Source: Allocatelliglobosispora scoriae (GTDB taxonomy: Bacteria > Actinomycetota > Actinomycetes > Mycobacteriales > Micromonosporaceae). Taken from it: a stretch of DNA of 64,000 nt. The notes under the pieces are model-generated. The model had not been told where the DNA came from and made no database searches. It worked only from the letters and a program-made list of their open reading frames with translations. Shown in pieces: positions 8,131 to 17,917 of the stretch (positions within the stretch are counted from its first letter, which is position 1; each line of letters starts with the position of its first letter). A program made the position numbers and the translations under genes. The stretch lies in the NCBI RefSeq assembly GCF_014204945.1, contig NZ_JACHMN010000002.1, positions 2,255,001 through 2,319,000 of the forward strand. Direction: 5' to 3'.

Positions 8131-11100
8131 GTGTCTGGTCCGTCCCGACGAGCGCGCCTGCCCATCGCGGGTGCCCTCGCCTCAGTCCTCACCGCCGCGA
8201 GCCTGTGGTTGCCCGCCACCGGTGCGGCCGCCGCTCCCCCGCCGCAGGAACCCGGCGTCACCCTGCGCACCTTCGACATGCAGGTCGCCCTCAGCGCCCT
8301 CTGCACCCTCAAGCCCGCCACGACGCCCAACGTCGACAAGCTCATGTCCACGATCAACTGGACGACCGCAGCCGAGTTCGGCCAGGAGGACAACTTCATG
8401 TCCCAGGCCATCGGCAACATCAACATCCCCACCGCCGGCAGCTACACCTTCCGCCTCACCAGCGACGACGGATCCCGCCTCACCATCGACAACACCGTCG
8501 TCATCAACCACGACGGCCTCCACGGCGCCACCGCCAAAGACGGCGCCATCACCCTCACCACCGGCTACCACTCCCTCTTCGTCGAATTCTTCGAAGCCGG
8601 CGGCGGCCAGCAGCTCACCCTGCAGTGGCAGACCCCCGGCTCGACGACCTTCGTCACCGTGCCCAATTCGGTCCTGAGCACCGACTCCGGCGTCGTCCGG
8701 GTCACCGCACCCGGCCGCAAGGAGTGCGAGGCCTCCGGCGACTCACCGGGTGACGGCCTGCCGCTCACCTCGGTGCACCCGAACTTCACCCTGACCGACC
8801 TGCGGCCGAACGCGGCCTTCCAGCCCCGGGTCACCGGCATGGACTGGCTGGCCGACGGTCGACTCGTCATCTGCACCTGGGGTGGCACCAACGACTCCGG
8901 CACCTCCCAGGCCGGTGAGGTCTACATCCTCGGCAACACCGGCGGCAACACCACGCCGGGAGCCGTCACCACCAAGCGGATCGGCAGCGCCCTCAAGGAG
9001 CCGATGGGCCTCAAGATCGTCGACGGCGTCGTCTACGTCTCCGAGAAGGGCAAGCTCACCCGGCTCGTCGACACCAACGGCGACGAGGTCGCCGACCAGT
9101 ACCAGACGGTCGCCACCTGGCCCTACGGCGGCGCGTTCCACGAGTTCGCCTTCGGCCTGCTCTACGAGGCCGGGTACTTCTACGTGAACCTCTCCGTCGG
9201 GATCGACTACGGCGGCAACACGACGAACCCGCAGCTGGTCGCGAACCGCGGCACCACGATCAAGGTGAACAAGGACACCGGTGCCTTCACCTACGTCGCC
9301 GGCGGCCTGCGGACCCCGCACGGCATCGGCTGGGGACCCGAGGGCGGCATCTTCGTCACCGACAACCAGGGCGGCTGGCAGCCCGCGTCGAAGCTGGTCC
9401 ACATCAAGCAGGGCCGCTTCTTCAACCACTACCTCAACCCGGCCGGCCCGTTCGACAACGCACCGGTGACCCCGCCGGTGATCTGGCTGCCGCAGAACGA
9501 GATCGGCAACTCGCCGAGCACCCCGCTCTACATGCCCAGCGGCCTCTACGCCGGGCAGTTCCTCATCGGTGACGTCACCTACGGCGGCCTCCAGCGGAGC
9601 TACGTCGAGAAGATCAACGGCGAGTACCAGGGTGCCCTCTTCCGCCTCACCCAGGGTCTGGAGGGCGGCGTCTCCGAGGTCGGCCTCGGACCGGACGGCG
9701 CGGTCTACGTCGGCGGCATCGGCGGCGGCGGCAACTGGGGCCAGACCGGCAAGCTCAACTGGGGCCTGCAGAAGCTGACCCCGAACGGCAACAACGTCTT
9801 CGACATGCTGGCGATGCGGGCTCAGCCCAACGGGTTCGAGATCGAGTACACCCAGCCGGTCTCGGCCGCGACGGCCACCGCGCTCGCCTCGAAGTACCGG
9901 GTGAAGCAGTGGCGCTATGTCCCGACGGCGGCATACGGCGGTCCGAAGATCGACGAGGAGACCCTGACGGTCTCGTCGGCGACGCTCTCGGCCGACGGCA
10001 AGAAGGTCACCCTGGTGATCAACGGCCTCAAGGCCGGCCGGGTCGTGCACATCCGCTCGCCCAAGCCGTTCTCCTCCAGCAACGGCCAGTCGCTGTGGAG
10101 CACCGAGGTCTGGTACACGCTCAACGCCATCCCCGGGCAGGCCGTCTCGACCAACCTCGCGCTCGGCAAGCCCGCGACCGCCGACAGCTCCTGCGCCACC
10201 TCCGAGGGCCCCGCGAAGGCGGTCAACGGCACCGCCAACGGCGGCAACGCGGACAAGTGGTGCTCGACGGGTGCCACCAAGTGGCTCCAGGTCGACCTCG
10301 GCTCCAACCAGAGCGTCAACAAGTTCGTCGTCCAGCACGCGGGTGCGGGTGGTGAGGACGCCGGGTGGAACACCCGGGACTTCAACATCCAGACCAGCAC
10401 CAACGGCACCTCCTGGACGACGGCGGCGACGGTCACGGCGAATACGGCGAACATCACCACGCACAACATCACCGCCGTCTCCGCCCGGTACCTCCGCCTC
10501 AACGTCACCAACGGTGGTACGACCGGCAACGCCGCAGCCCGCATCTACGAGTTCGAGGCCTACGGGGCGACGGCACCGCCGCCCACGAACCTCGCGCTGG
10601 GCAAGGCAGCCTCGGCCGACAGCTCCTGCGGCACGACGGAGGGCCCGGAAAAGGCCGTCAACGGCAGCACGAGCGGCGGCAACGCCGACAAGTGGTGCTC
10701 GCTCGGTGCCACCAAGTGGCTCCAGGTCGACCTCGGCTCCAGCCAGACCGTGAGCCAGGTCGTCGTGAAGCACGCCGGATCGGGTGGTGAGAACGCCGCC
10801 TGGAACACGCGTGACTTCAACATCCAGACCAGCACCAACGGCACCTCCTGGACGACGGCGGCGACAGTCACCGCCAACACGGCGAACACCACCACGCACA
10901 ACATCACCGCCGTCTCCGCCCGGTACCTCCGCCTCAACGTCACGACACCCAGCAGTGACGGCAACGGGGCGGCCCGGATCTACGAGTTCGAGGCGTACGG
11001 CACCGCCACCACCCCGACCCGGGTCGTGTTGTTCGACGGCACCAACATGAACAACTTCGTGGGTTCCGGCGGCGGCGCGGTCACCTGGCCGGTCAGCGGC

Positions 11101-11604
11101 GGCAGTGTCGAGGTGCTCGGCGGCGACATCAAGAGCCGCCAGGCCTTCGGCGACTTCAAGCTGCACATCGAGTTCTGGCTGCCCAACCTGCCGATCGACG
11201 TGACCGGGCAGCAGCGGGCCAACAGCGGGATCTACCTGCAGGACCGCTACGAGCTCCAGGTGCTGGACTCGTTCGGGGACACCACCCCGGCCAACAACGA
11301 GGCCGGTGCCATCTACGAGAAGCTGGCCCCGATCGTCAACGCCGCGACCGCCCCGGAGACGTGGCAGACCTATGAGGTGACCTTCCGCGCAGCCCGTTTC
11401 AACGCCTCCGGCGTCAAGACGGAGAACGCCCGGGTCACCATCTACTGGAACGGCGTAATGATCCACAACAACGCCGAGATCAACGGTTCCACCGGCAACG
11501 GTGCGGCGGAGGGGCCCTCCGTGGGCCCGTTCCGCCTGCAGGACCACGGCGACCCCGGCGCCAACGTGCGCTACCGCAACATCTGGGTCGAGCCGGCCGT
11601 CTAG
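8131..11604 (+). CDS. Secreted multidomain carbohydrate-active protein: PA14, beta-propeller, two F5/8 (CBM32-like) domains, DUF1080
   Basis: 1157 residues from GTG 8131, preceded by GGAGGAAAA. A signal peptide (RRAR, then a hydrophobic stretch ending in ATGAAAAP near 35) leads to a PA14-type domain (~45-190, with GSYTFRLTSDDGSRLTID). Next is a glucose/sorbosone-dehydrogenase-like propeller (~210-560, with VTGMDWLADGRLVICTWGG and LRTPHGIGWGPEG). Two tandem discoidin/CBM32-type domains follow (~673-811 and ~818-958). The C-terminal 3-keto-disaccharide hydrolase (DUF1080) domain spans ~963-1157 (VVLFDGTNM, NSGIYLQDRYELQVLD). It probably acts outside the cell on plant or microbial glycans; the reaction is not certain. 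It is monocistronic, with a strong terminator after it. The two CBM32-like domains are nearly identical over long DNA stretches. Confidence 0.88.
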   Translation: MSGPSRRARLPIAGALASVLTAASLWLPATGAAAAPPPQEPGVTLRTFDMQVALSALCTLKPATTPNVDKLMSTINWTTAAEFGQEDNFMSQAIGNINIPTAGSYTFRLTSDDGSRLTIDNTVVINHDGLHGATAKDGAITLTTGYHSLFVEFFEAGGGQQLTLQWQTPGSTTFVTVPNSVLSTDSGVVRVTAPGRKECEASGDSPGDGLPLTSVHPNFTLTDLRPNAAFQPRVTGMDWLADGRLVICTWGGTNDSGTSQAGEVYILGNTGGNTTPGAVTTKRIGSALKEPMGLKIVDGVVYVSEKGKLTRLVDTNGDEVADQYQTVATWPYGGAFHEFAFGLLYEAGYFYVNLSVGIDYGGNTTNPQLVANRGTTIKVNKDTGAFTYVAGGLRTPHGIGWGPEGGIFVTDNQGGWQPASKLVHIKQGRFFNHYLNPAGPFDNAPVTPPVIWLPQNEIGNSPSTPLYMPSGLYAGQFLIGDVTYGGLQRSYVEKINGEYQGALFRLTQGLEGGVSEVGLGPDGAVYVGGIGGGGNWGQTGKLNWGLQKLTPNGNNVFDMLAMRAQPNGFEIEYTQPVSAATATALASKYRVKQWRYVPTAAYGGPKIDEETLTVSSATLSADGKKVTLVINGLKAGRVVHIRSPKPFSSSNGQSLWSTEVWYTLNAIPGQAVSTNLALGKPATADSSCATSEGPAKAVNGTANGGNADKWCSTGATKWLQVDLGSNQSVNKFVVQHAGAGGEDAGWNTRDFNIQTSTNGTSWTTAATVTANTANITTHNITAVSARYLRLNVTNGGTTGNAAARIYEFEAYGATAPPPTNLALGKAASADSSCGTTEGPEKAVNGSTSGGNADKWCSLGATKWLQVDLGSSQTVSQVVVKHAGSGGENAAWNTRDFNIQTSTNGTSWTTAATVTANTANTTTHNITAVSARYLRLNVTTPSSDGNGAARIYEFEAYGTATTPTRVVLFDGTNMNNFVGSGGGAVTWPVSGGSVEVLGGDIKSRQAFGDFKLHIEFWLPNLPIDVTGQQRANSGIYLQDRYELQVLDSFGDTTPANNEAGAIYEKLAPIVNAATAPETWQTYEVTFRAARFNASGVKTENARVTIYWNGVMIHNNAEINGSTGNGAAEGPSVGPFRLQDHGDPGANVRYRNIWVEPAV

Positions 11605-11615
11605 CCCGACCGTCT

Positions 11616-11655
11616 GTCAGGGGCGGTGCGCGTCAGCGCACCGCCCCTGACTTTT
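11616..11655 (+). terminator. Strong intrinsic terminator
   Basis: A perfect 16-bp stem with a GTCA loop followed directly by TTTT, 12 bases after the stop of the secreted protein. This is the best classical terminator in the window. Confidence 0.92.
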
Positions 11656-11805
11656 GTTGCAGGTTTCGCGGCGTGTCCAGCATTAAAATTCAGGGTGGGA
11701 AAAGATTGGTCCTCCGGCCGGTGGAGCCCTTAGTGACCAGCGAGTAGTCTTCGCGAACGCCCTATGTGACCGACACGGTCCGCACGGTGATCGGGAGGAT
11801 CCGGT

Positions 11806-12564
11806 ATGAGGTCAGGCGCGGCTCGCGCAGCTTCTCTGCGCCGTTCGGTGGAGCTGTTCCAGGGGTTCCGCCGCGAGCAGTCAGACCCCGACTACTTCTA
11901 CGCCCTGCTGGCGGCCGACTCGGTGCAGCAGCTCTCCGGCTATGTCGACCTGCCCGGACGGGTGGTGCTCGACGTCGGCGGCGGCGCCGGCTACTTCGCC
12001 GACGCGTTCCGAGGCGCCGGGGCGGCGTACTTCGGAATCGATCCCGACGTGGGCGAGCTGACCGCGCGGGGTGAGGCCGACGGCGGGATGCTCCGGGCGA
12101 GCGGCACCGAGCTGCCGATCCGCACTGGCTCGGTGGATGTCTGCTACTCGTCCAACGTGCTGGAGCACGTCCGGGAGCCGGAGCGGATGATGGCGGAGAT
12201 GGCCCGGGTCACCAAGCCCGGCGGCATCGTCTTCGTCTCGTTCACGCCGTGGCTCTCCCCCTGGGGCGGCCACGAGACCTCACCGTGGCACTTCCTCGGC
12301 GGTGACTACGCGCGGCGGCGCTACCGCAGGCGGATGGGGAAGGAGCCGAAGAACGTCTTCGGCGAGAGCCTCTTCGCCGCGCGGGCCGGGGCGGCGATCC
12401 GCTGGGCCCGGCGCAGCGCGATCGTGGACGTGGTGCACATCCTGCCCCGATATCACCCCTGGTGGGCGCAGTGGATCGCACTGGTCCCGGGTGCCCGGGA
12501 GATCCTGTCCTGGAATGTGGTTCTGGTGCTGCGGCGCCGCGCGGTCGAGGCGGACGGCGCATGA
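11806..12564 (+). CDS. Class I SAM-dependent methyltransferase (Methyltransf_11 type), envelope-glycan cluster
   Basis: 252 residues from ATG 11806, with GGGAGG upstream. Motif I is VVLDVGGGAGYFA (~47-59), the acidic residue ending strand 2 is in FGIDPD, and motif IV/post-IV is YSSNVLEHVREPE, typical of small-molecule or lipid methyltransferases. The C-terminal part (HFLGGDYARRRYRRRMGKEP, then a hydrophobic stretch near SWNVVLVLRR) is like proteins found next to aftD in mycobacteria. It overlaps the next gene by 4 bp (ATGA), so the two are coupled. A role in methylating a glycan or its lipid carrier is inferred from position only. Confidence 0.85.
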   Translation: MRSGAARAASLRRSVELFQGFRREQSDPDYFYALLAADSVQQLSGYVDLPGRVVLDVGGGAGYFADAFRGAGAAYFGIDPDVGELTARGEADGGMLRASGTELPIRTGSVDVCYSSNVLEHVREPERMMAEMARVTKPGGIVFVSFTPWLSPWGGHETSPWHFLGGDYARRRYRRRMGKEPKNVFGESLFAARAGAAIRWARRSAIVDVVHILPRYHPWWAQWIALVPGAREILSWNVVLVLRRRAVEADGA

Positions 12565-15500
12565 CCGTCGAAAGGATCACCCCCCGTCTGGTACGCCCAC
12601 CCGGCCCCTCCCGGACCGTCCGCGCCCTGCGCGTGGTCGCGGTCTGCATGGGCCTGACGGCGCTGGCGTTCCGCCAGGACCCGGGTTGGATGACGCCCGA
12701 CACGAAGATCGACCTGACCATCGACCCGTTCGGTTTCCTGACCCGCGCACTTCAGCTCTGGGAGCCCGCGGGCAACTTCGGCCAGCTCCAGAACCAGGCC
12801 TACGGGTACCTGTGGCCGATGGGGCCCTTCTACGCCCTCGGTGACACGCTCGGCCTGCCCGCCTGGGTGATCCAGCGGCTGTGGTGGGCGCTGCTGCTCT
12901 GCGTGGCGTTCACCGGCGTGGTCCGCCTCGCCGGCCGGCTGAACCTCGGTACGCCGGGCAGCCGGATCATCGCCGGGGTCGCCTTCGCGCTCTCCGTCCG
13001 GACCCTCACCGAGCTGGGCGGGATCTCGATCGAGGCGTGGCCGGGCGCGGTGGCACCGTGGGTGCTGGTGCCGCTCGTCGGCCTCCGCCACGGCCTCCCA
13101 GTACGCCGGCAGGTGGCTCTCTCCGCGCTCGCGGTCGCCTGCGCCGGTGGCGTGAACGCGACAGCCGTCATCGCCGTCGTGCCGCTCGCCGTGCTGTGGC
13201 TGTGGACCGTCAACCCGGTGCGGCGACGGATCGGCGCCCTGGTCGGCTGGGGCGCCTGCGTCGCGCTCGCCACCGCGTGGTGGACGCTGCCGCTGCTGCT
13301 GCTCGGCCGGTACGCACCGCCGTTCCTGGACTTCATCGAGACCGCAGCGGTCACGACAGAGGTCACCGACCTGCAGACCATGCTCCGCGGCGCCTCGCAC
13401 TGGCAGGCGTACTTCACCGACATCTATGGACCGGTGTGGCCCGCCGGCCGCCGGCTGGGCACCGAGCCGCTGCTGGTCGCCGCGTCCGCCGTGGTGGCGG
13501 CGCTCGGCCTCGCCGGGCTTTCGCGCCGGGGCATGCCGCACCGGCGCTTCCTGATCACCGGAGTGCTGCTCGGCCTGGCGCTGGTCGGCTTCGGGCACGT
13601 CGCGCTCTTCGACGGCGGCTTCGCCGAGTTCCAGCGCAGCCTGCTCGACGGCCCCGCCGTGGCACTGCGCAACGTGCACAAGTTCGACGTGATCATCCGC
13701 TTGCCGCTCGCCCTGGGCCTGGCGCACCTGCTCGGCGTCTTCGCCCGGGCCGGGCTCCGGCACCGCTCACCGGCGCGGGCGCTGCTCGCCCGGCTGCGGT
13801 GGGTCGGCGTCACGGTGACGGCGATCGTCGCGATCCTCGGCGTGAGCGCGCCCGCGCTCGCCGGTGGCCTGGTGGCCCGCGGCACCTACATCTCGGTGCC
13901 CGCCTACTGGCGGCAGGCGGGTGCGTGGCTCGACCAGCACCTCGACAAGGACCGTGTCCTGATCATCCCGGGCGCCCGCTTCGGCGACTACCGCTGGGGC
14001 AGCACGGGTGACGAGGTCATCCAGACGATGACCCGGGGCCGGTGGGGTGTCCGCAACGTCATCCCGCTCGCCCCGCCCGGCACCATCCGGCTGCTGGACT
14101 CCATCGAGACCGCTCTCGCCACCGGCACGGGCTCCGACGGGCTCGCCGACCTGCTCGCCCGCTCCGGCGTGCGCTATCTGCTGGTCCGCGCCGACAGCGA
14201 CTACGGCAAGGGCGGCGGAGTCGCCCCGATGATCGTCCGCGACGCGTTGAACCGCTCCCCCGGGCTCACCTCGGTCGCGGAGTTCGGTCCGCAGGTCGGC
14301 ACCGAGGGCAAGCTCTCGGATCACGCGCTGAGCGGCCCGGTGCCCGCGCTGGAGATCTTCCGGGTGGATCGGGCCACCTCGCCCGTGGTCGCCTACGACA
14401 CCTCGGCCGTGACCACGGTCGTCGGCGGTCCCGAATCACTGCTGCCACTCGCGGCGTCGGGGCGCCTGCCGACCGGGCCGACCGTCCTCGCGGGCGACGC
14501 GCCGGCCGGGCTGCGGACCGGCGCCACGGTCGTCACCGACGGCATGCGCCGCCGCGAGGTCAACTTCGGCACCGCCCGGGACAACCAGTCGCCCACGCTC
14601 ACCGCGACGCAGTCGTTGCGAGGCACCGGGCCCGCTCCCGACTACCTCCCGGCATGGGCGTCGAAGTGGATGACGACCGCGCAGTACAGCGGCGTCTCCG
14701 CCGTGGTGGCGTCGAGCAGTTGGGCCGACTCGCAGGCGACCATGGGCAGCCGACCGGAGCACCAGCCCTTCGCCGCGGTCGACGGTGATCCGGCCACCTC
14801 CTGGCGTACGGTTCCGGGCAACCCGGCCGTCGGCCAGTGGTTGGAGCTGCGGTTCACCGGCCCGCGTACGGTCTCCCAGGTCACGGTGCACTTCGACTTC
14901 GGTGCCGAGGCGCTGCCGACCCGGATCACCATCGATGCCGGCGCCGAGCGGGCCCTCGTGGACAGCTTCGCACCCATGGTCACCGTGAAGATGCCGGGCA
15001 ATCTCGCCACCACCAAGGTCCGGATTCTGATCAACGCGGCCGTTCCCCGGCCGGGTGGGATGGGCGGGGTGGGCATCTCCGAGGTGGAGATCCCCGGGGT
15101 CGAGGTGGAGCGGACCCTGCTGGTCCCGCAGGCACCGGCGACGGATTCCCCCGTGGGCATGCTCTTCACCGCCGCACCGGCCACCGCCTCCTGTTTCTTC
15201 ACCGCGACGGGACCGCAGTGCGACCCGCAGCGGGTCCGGACCTCGGAGGACGGCACCACGATCGACCGCACGGCGTCGCTCGCCGAGACCGGTGACTACA
15301 CGCGGGCGGTCTGGGCCCGGCCCCGGCCCGGAGCAGCGCTCGATCAGGCGCTCAGCCCGAGCCCGCTGCACCAGGTGAGCGCATCGTCGACCGCCTCGGC
15401 CGACCCGGCGGCGAGCGTCTGGGCCACGATCGACGGCGACATCAACACGGCCTGGTACCCCACGCTCGCCGACGAACACCCCTGGCTGCGGCTCAACTGG

Positions 15501-16808
15501 CCGGAGGCGCGAAAGATCACCGGGATCCGGCTGAACCTGCCGGATACGGTCGCCGCGAGTCGGCCCTGGGGCGTCCAGGTCGTCGGGGACGGCGGTCTGC
15601 GCGAAGGGGTCGTGGACTCCAACGGCGTGGTCAACTTCGCCCAGCCGATGACGACCGACGAGATCACCGTCTTCTTCCTCGGCGACCTCGCGGCATACTC
15701 CCGCAATCCCTATCTCAACACCGTCGAGCGGCTGCCGGTCGCCGTCAGCGAGCTGGTCGCCCTGCCGGACGAGCCCCGCCCGCTGCCCGATCCCGACCAG
15801 GTCGTCAAGCTGCCCTGCGGCAGCGGACCGACCCTGAACATCGACGGTGCGAAGTGGCGGACGTCGCTCACCGCCACCCGGCGGGAGCTGCGCGAGCTGC
15901 GGGAGGTGCCGGCCGCCTTCTGCGACAAGGAGGACCCGGGCACGATCACCCTCGCCACCGGCGACGTGCATCTGCGGGCGACCGCCAGCACGCTGAGCAC
16001 GCCGGTCCGGGTCGCCCTGGACCCGGTGCCGGAGCGCACGAGCATCGACGCCGCCGACACCGGCGGGTCGCCGATCCGGATCGACCGCTGGGGCAGCGCG
16101 GAGCGGCGGCTCGACATCGCGGCGACGGGCAACGAGCGCATCCTCGCCGTCCGAGAGAACAGCAACCCCGGCTGGCAGGCCACGGTCAACGGCCAGGCGC
16201 TGCAGCCGATCGTCGTCGACGGCTGGCAGCAGGGCTGGGTCCTACCAGCCGGTGCCGGTGGAGCCGTGGTGCTCAGCTTCGCGCCGGAGCGCACCTTCCG
16301 CAACGCGCTCCTGCTCGGGGCCGGGCTGCTGGTGCTGGTCGTGGTGATCGCCGTACTGCCGGGGCGGAACCGAGGCGCGACCCACAAACCGGCCGGCCGT
16401 GCTCGGCGCCGCTTCACCGGTCGGCTGGTACCACTGCTCCTGGGCGGGCTGGCCCTGATCGGGTTCGGCGGGCCGATCGGCGGTGCCATGGCGCTCGGTG
16501 GCGTACTGCTCGCCCTCGTGGTGCGCATGCTGGCGGAGCGGCTGCCAGCTGACGACCGGCGCCGCCTCCACCGCGCCGCTCGCCTGCTGTGGCTGCTGCC
16601 ACCAGCCATGTTCCTGCTGGGACACTGGCTCGCCGAGGGCGTGGTCTTCCGCCACACGGCGGCGGCGCCACAGCTGGTGACGCTCGCGGCGCTGACGGGG
16701 CTGTGGATCTCCGCCTGCTGGCCGGGCCGCCCGACGCGACCGGCCGACATTCCGGCCCCAGTTCACGATCGGCCGCTCCACGCCATACCAGCTCATCGCG
16801 GCGAGTAG
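12561..16808 (+). CDS. aftD: Alpha-(1->3)-arabinofuranosyltransferase AftD-like, GT-C membrane enzyme with DUF3367 and embedded carbohydrate-binding domains
   Basis: 1415 residues, close to the ~1400 of mycobacterial AftD (Rv0236c). The N-terminal half has about eleven hydrophobic helices and the GT-C first-loop acidic motif TKIDLTIDPFGFL (~50-62). A long extracytoplasmic part contains two discoidin-like modules (near 717-800 with VDGDPATSW, and near 935-1010 with IDGDINTAW), as reported in the AftD structure. The C-terminus has at least two more helices. AftD adds branching arabinofuranose from decaprenyl-phospho-arabinose to arabinan. The start ATG overlaps the upstream methyltransferase stop. 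The 3' end overlaps the convergent acyltransferase frame by 567 bp. A DUF2613 gene nearby supports the assignment. Confidence 0.9.
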   Translation: MTVERITPRLVRPPGPSRTVRALRVVAVCMGLTALAFRQDPGWMTPDTKIDLTIDPFGFLTRALQLWEPAGNFGQLQNQAYGYLWPMGPFYALGDTLGLPAWVIQRLWWALLLCVAFTGVVRLAGRLNLGTPGSRIIAGVAFALSVRTLTELGGISIEAWPGAVAPWVLVPLVGLRHGLPVRRQVALSALAVACAGGVNATAVIAVVPLAVLWLWTVNPVRRRIGALVGWGACVALATAWWTLPLLLLGRYAPPFLDFIETAAVTTEVTDLQTMLRGASHWQAYFTDIYGPVWPAGRRLGTEPLLVAASAVVAALGLAGLSRRGMPHRRFLITGVLLGLALVGFGHVALFDGGFAEFQRSLLDGPAVALRNVHKFDVIIRLPLALGLAHLLGVFARAGLRHRSPARALLARLRWVGVTVTAIVAILGVSAPALAGGLVARGTYISVPAYWRQAGAWLDQHLDKDRVLIIPGARFGDYRWGSTGDEVIQTMTRGRWGVRNVIPLAPPGTIRLLDSIETALATGTGSDGLADLLARSGVRYLLVRADSDYGKGGGVAPMIVRDALNRSPGLTSVAEFGPQVGTEGKLSDHALSGPVPALEIFRVDRATSPVVAYDTSAVTTVVGGPESLLPLAASGRLPTGPTVLAGDAPAGLRTGATVVTDGMRRREVNFGTARDNQSPTLTATQSLRGTGPAPDYLPAWASKWMTTAQYSGVSAVVASSSWADSQATMGSRPEHQPFAAVDGDPATSWRTVPGNPAVGQWLELRFTGPRTVSQVTVHFDFGAEALPTRITIDAGAERALVDSFAPMVTVKMPGNLATTKVRILINAAVPRPGGMGGVGISEVEIPGVEVERTLLVPQAPATDSPVGMLFTAAPATASCFFTATGPQCDPQRVRTSEDGTTIDRTASLAETGDYTRAVWARPRPGAALDQALSPSPLHQVSASSTASADPAASVWATIDGDINTAWYPTLADEHPWLRLNWPEARKITGIRLNLPDTVAASRPWGVQVVGDGGLREGVVDSNGVVNFAQPMTTDEITVFFLGDLAAYSRNPYLNTVERLPVAVSELVALPDEPRPLPDPDQVVKLPCGSGPTLNIDGAKWRTSLTATRRELRELREVPAAFCDKEDPGTITLATGDVHLRATASTLSTPVRVALDPVPERTSIDAADTGGSPIRIDRWGSAERRLDIAATGNERILAVRENSNPGWQATVNGQALQPIVVDGWQQGWVLPAGAGGAVVLSFAPERTFRNALLLGAGLLVLVVVIAVLPGRNRGATHKPAGRARRRFTGRLVPLLLGGLALIGFGGPIGGAMALGGVLLALVVRMLAERLPADDRRRLHRAARLLWLLPPAMFLLGHWLAEGVVFRHTAAAPQLVTLAALTGLWISACWPGRPTRPADIPAPVHDRPLHAIPAHRGE

Positions 16809-17882
16809 CAGGGCCAGCACCATCGTCATCGCGAACATGGTGAGCGGGTCACGGCCGAACTGCGGCACCCCGCTCACCACCTCGATGATGTGCATGGCGA
16901 GCGGGTGCCAGAGGAAGAGACCGAAGGAGACCGTGCCGAGCCAGCGCATCGGCATGCTGCTGAGGAAGCCGTGCAGGCTGGTGCCCCGGCCGAACGCCAC
17001 GGGCACCAGCAGGCACGAGGCCATCGTCATGTAGAGCAGCAGGCGGACGGCGTACTCGCTGCCGGTGGCGATGCCGATGCCGCCCTGCGGGCCCGCGATC
17101 GGGGTGGCGGTGAGGGCGAAGAGCCCCACGGTGAATCCGATGCAGGCCCAGGGCGCGGAGGCGAGGTCGTCCAGCAGCGCCCAGCGCCGCGGCGCCGTCC
17201 CGGTGTTCAGCGCGACGTGGGCGGTGGCGAGGGCCATGCCGACGCCGAAGCTCCCGGCGTGGCTGGGGAACCACAGCGGGTGTACGAAGATGTTGAGCTG
17301 CCCGTAGCCCAGTGCGAGTGCCCAGGCGACGGTGACCGGCACCAGCAGCAGGCAGATCGCGACCGTGCGGGCGGGCCGCCACCGCTTGCCCAGCGCCAGA
17401 ATCGCGAAGAACGGCAGGAAGAGGTAGAAGACGACCTCGACGGTGAGGCTCCAGGCCTGGCCGATGCCGGGCATGAGCCCGCCCTGGCTGTAGAACTGCG
17501 TGAACGTGAAGTGCTGCACCCAGGTCTGCCAGGGCACCTGCCCGGGTGCGAGGAAGAGGAAGCAGGCCACGACCACCAGCCAGTACGCCGGGATGATCCG
17601 CAGCGACCGCCGCCAGAAGTGCCGGCCGAGGGTGGGTGCCGGGGTGCCCGTCGCGCGGGCGTGTGCGTAGGGCCGGAAGAGCACGAAGCCGGAGAGCACG
17701 AAGAAGACGCTGACGAAGACTTCGAGCCGCGAGAACCAGTAACCCCAGTAGGGCATGCCGACGGCGCCGGTGGCGAAGGTGACGTGCCCGGCCACGACCG
17801 CGGTCGCGCCGACGCCCCGCAGCGCGTCGAGGGTCGGCATCCGGGGCGCGCCGGCGGGCCTGGCTGACACGACGGAGGTCAT
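16242..17882 (-). CDS. Acyltransferase_3 (OafA/YrhL-like) membrane O-acyltransferase with anomalous antisense C-terminal tail
   Basis: Start ATG 17882 (MTSVVSARPAGAP). Residues ~15-375 form a typical ten-helix acyltransferase-3 domain: TLDALRGVGATAVVAGHV (catalytic-type R and H), VFFVLSGFVLFRPY, RRSLRIIPAYW, WSLTVEVVFYLFLPF, and the C-terminal ERP motif in WYGVERPIVNWG. These enzymes O-acetylate or succinylate surface polysaccharides. Beyond ERP the frame stays open another ~170 residues, rich in Q, H, R and E, lying wholly antisense to the aftD 3' end. The true protein probably ends soon after ERP; either the stop was lost, a frameshift is present, or the tail is genuine. It is likely co-transcribed with the methyltransferase and flippase upstream. 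Confidence 0.85.
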   Translation of the reverse strand: MTSVVSARPAGAPRMPTLDALRGVGATAVVAGHVTFATGAVGMPYWGYWFSRLEVFVSVFFVLSGFVLFRPYAHARATGTPAPTLGRHFWRRSLRIIPAYWLVVVACFLFLAPGQVPWQTWVQHFTFTQFYSQGGLMPGIGQAWSLTVEVVFYLFLPFFAILALGKRWRPARTVAICLLLVPVTVAWALALGYGQLNIFVHPLWFPSHAGSFGVGMALATAHVALNTGTAPRRWALLDDLASAPWACIGFTVGLFALTATPIAGPQGGIGIATGSEYAVRLLLYMTMASCLLVPVAFGRGTSLHGFLSSMPMRWLGTVSFGLFLWHPLAMHIIEVVSGVPQFGRDPLTMFAMTMVLALLLAAMSWYGVERPIVNWGRNVGRSRRAARPAGGDPQPRQRRERHQLWRRRRVAEDHALGEPVSQQEHGWWQQPQQASGAVEAAPVVSWQPLRQHAHHEGEQYATERHGTADRPAEPDQGQPAQEQWYQPTGEAAPSTAGRFVGRASVPPRQYGDHHDQHQQPGPEQERVAEGALRREAEHHGSTGTGW

Positions 17883-17917
17883 GGGGATCCCTAAAGGGGT
17901 GTGAGGGCGGACGGGGC

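Noticed and set aside
8743-11547. 934-codon open frame antisense to the secreted PA14/CBM protein
   Set aside because: It mirrors third-position GC bias of a real gene on the other strand. The content is V/D/G/R-rich with no fold, and the sense strand carries clear domains and a signal peptide.
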